Position numbers and translations under genes: made by a program. This document shows, piece by piece, positions 62,413-64,000 of a DNA stretch of 64,000 nucleotides. Under the pieces are notes generated by a model. It saw only the letters and a program-made list of their open reading frames with translations, was not told where the DNA came from and searched no databases. Origin of the DNA: Cinclus cinclus (lineage: Eukaryota; Chordata; Aves; Passeriformes; Cinclidae); the NCBI RefSeq assembly GCF_963662255.1, contig NC_085046.1, forward strand, positions 97,295,324 through 97,359,323, in the 5' to 3' direction. The stretch's first letter is position 1. Each line of letters starts with the position of its first letter.

Positions 62413-64000
62413 TCAACCTTTTGTCTAAAATCAAGTATTGTCTAGTGTAATATGTATGTTTGTGCATGCATATAATCGGGTTCCTAAAATCCTGCTAATT
62501 TTGGGAAAGAGTCAAAATGCTATAAAGCAAGCAATGTCTATGAAGTATTGAAGTACGTCTTCACAGAAAATGTATGCAGTGAAGTGCAGAGAGATTTGAA
62601 AGTGATGAAGGCTCTCAGGAAATACACTGAATTTGTTCTGAATTCAGAACTTAAAACTGGCTCTGATATTTGAAGCTTACTCAGAGCTGTTTAGGTTATG
62701 GCTTGCTTTCCTTGCAAACCGAGCACTTCTTTTTTCTTAGTAGGGGATTTTAGCTGAAAGTTTTCTGAGACTGACCATCATATGTTCATCTTCTTTTTTC
62801 ATGCTGTGTAGTTTCCCTATAAGATTTCTATTTTAGAAAGATATATTTGTTTACCAAGAGTGAATTTGATGAACTTTTCCATTATTTTTTCCTTCTGTTG
62901 CTTTAAAAATAGAAATCATACTTTCAGGCATTTTATGAAGGAATCCACCAGAATTACTGAAAGTCAGAAATTAAAGAAAGTCGTCAGAATATGGCTGTGG
63001 TTACAAACTCCAGAAATATTTCAAAGCGTAATGTTATACCAACAAAAAGAAGCGTAAGAATTAACTTTATTTTCTCTGCTGCAACTTTAGGGATACAATT
63101 GTATCATCTATGTGGAAAGTACATCCTTTTTATTTAAAATAAAAAAGTACTGCCTTCATCAAAACAAATACATACAGTTCACAATTTTAATTACTGTATT
63201 ATGAATAGCTCATAGCTGGAATTTGGTGGTAAACCAAATCTGTGATATCTCTTATACCCTTTGTGAATTCAGCTGCTACAGAAGTTATTTAGCAGGTCTC
63301 TTGCTCCAAGGCAAAATCTGTTCATAGCCCTTAAAACACTGGCAAACACATCAAGAAAAAATAATGTAGACATTTGTTATCATATCTTAGTCTTGTAGAT
63401 CTTATTTACAAGTGAAGATTGAATATTATGCTTTCATTTTGATGTAAAATGCAGTCATTTAAGTAAGCTCTCCTGTAAATTTGTGTATTTGTTTCCATCT
63501 AGAATTTGTAGAAATAAATAATAAATAATTGGATTTCTAATATGGCTGTTCTTTTATTCTTTCAATAAAGTGTAATTTTCATTAATTGGTTAGAGAATGT
63601 GGAATTTAAATAAATAAGTGTTTAACTATTTTAAATGTTTTTTTCATGTGGCCTGTACTGATTACATCTCTTTTGACTTTGAGCTACAAGTGTACCTCTC
63701 CAAAAACAAATTCTCAACAGTGGTACCTCAATTCTAAGTCATTCACCATTCAATTCTTACTGTAAAATGGTTGTAAAAGTGGCCTAAGATCTTTACCCAC
63801 GAGATTAATAAATAAAAGTAGTTCCTTTTCACATCAAACTGAGAACTCTTCTTGGAGCATGAATACCAAGGCATAACATGTCATCTGATCCTGCTGTTAT
63901 GTGATTGTCTTTTTCAGGATGAAGTGATATGATGTTCTTTGATGCCCTGATACCAACACAAAAGCAGTGTCAAGAATGAAAAATAGTAGTTTTAATCAAT
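62413..64000. other. Intergenic, AT-rich, no gene seen
   Basis: Only short chance frames. AATAAATAATAAATAATTGG near 63514 and CAATAAAG near 63564 are A/T-rich and resemble polyadenylation hexamers without a recognisable transcript. Confidence 0.65.

Noticed and set aside
62204..62428. 74-codon open frame
   Set aside because: Lies within the CR1 fragment, antisense to the element.
1..64000. CRISPR array, bacterial operon, plasmid or phage features
   Set aside because: No regularly spaced repeats and no bacterial-type gene packing; the window is vertebrate nuclear DNA.
1..64000. Functional tRNA, rRNA or spliceosomal RNA gene
   Set aside because: No intact match seen on either strand. The only tRNA-like sequence (54443-54530) has degraded boxes and does not fold convincingly.

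Overview
The window looks like avian nuclear DNA: an AT-rich, gene-poor stretch of a large chromosome. Three lines of evidence point to a bird. CR1 LINE 3' ends are present (about 10.70-10.87, 18.38-18.65 and 62.08-62.41 kb). A solo LTR of a type common in bird genomes lies at 29.44-29.78 kb. The one clear protein-coding gene is a vertebrate DSEL orthologue (dermatan sulfate epimerase-like, DS-epi2) of almost the same length as the human protein. I cannot name the species.

Layout. Positions 1 to about 47.6 kb are intergenic. No open reading frame there has a recognisable domain or the look of an exon. The stretch holds old retroelement fragments, microsatellites (notably 34 perfect CCTT units at 7381-7516), A/T-rich tracts, a few short tandem duplications, and one inverted pair of a roughly 0.2 kb repeat (33.65-33.86 and 36.05-36.28 kb). 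From about 47.7 to 49.2 kb there is a strong CpG island, the likely DSEL promoter. It carries a probable non-coding first exon with a splice donor at 48942/48943. A matching acceptor ends at 49550. The second exon starts at 49551, carries about 970 bases of 5' leader, then the whole 1215-codon reading frame without introns (50521-54168). A long AT-rich 3' UTR follows; a plausible polyadenylation signal lies at 58967-58972. The rest, to 64 kb, is intergenic with one more CR1 fragment.

How it works. The DSEL product is expected to sit in ER/Golgi membranes and convert D-glucuronic acid to L-iduronic acid in chondroitin, making dermatan sulfate. The sequence has the epimerase histidine/tyrosine motifs, two membrane segments and a C-terminal sulfotransferase-like domain whose usual P-loop lysine is absent. 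Two short upstream reading frames, one overlapping the DSEL start, suggest translational damping. The flanking deserts may hold distal enhancers, but sequence alone cannot show this.

I found no convincing undescribed biological system. The best leads are the inverted repeat pair of unknown family, the tRNA-like element in the DSEL 3' UTR, the overlapping uORF, and a few CpG-retaining or motif-rich islands in the desert.
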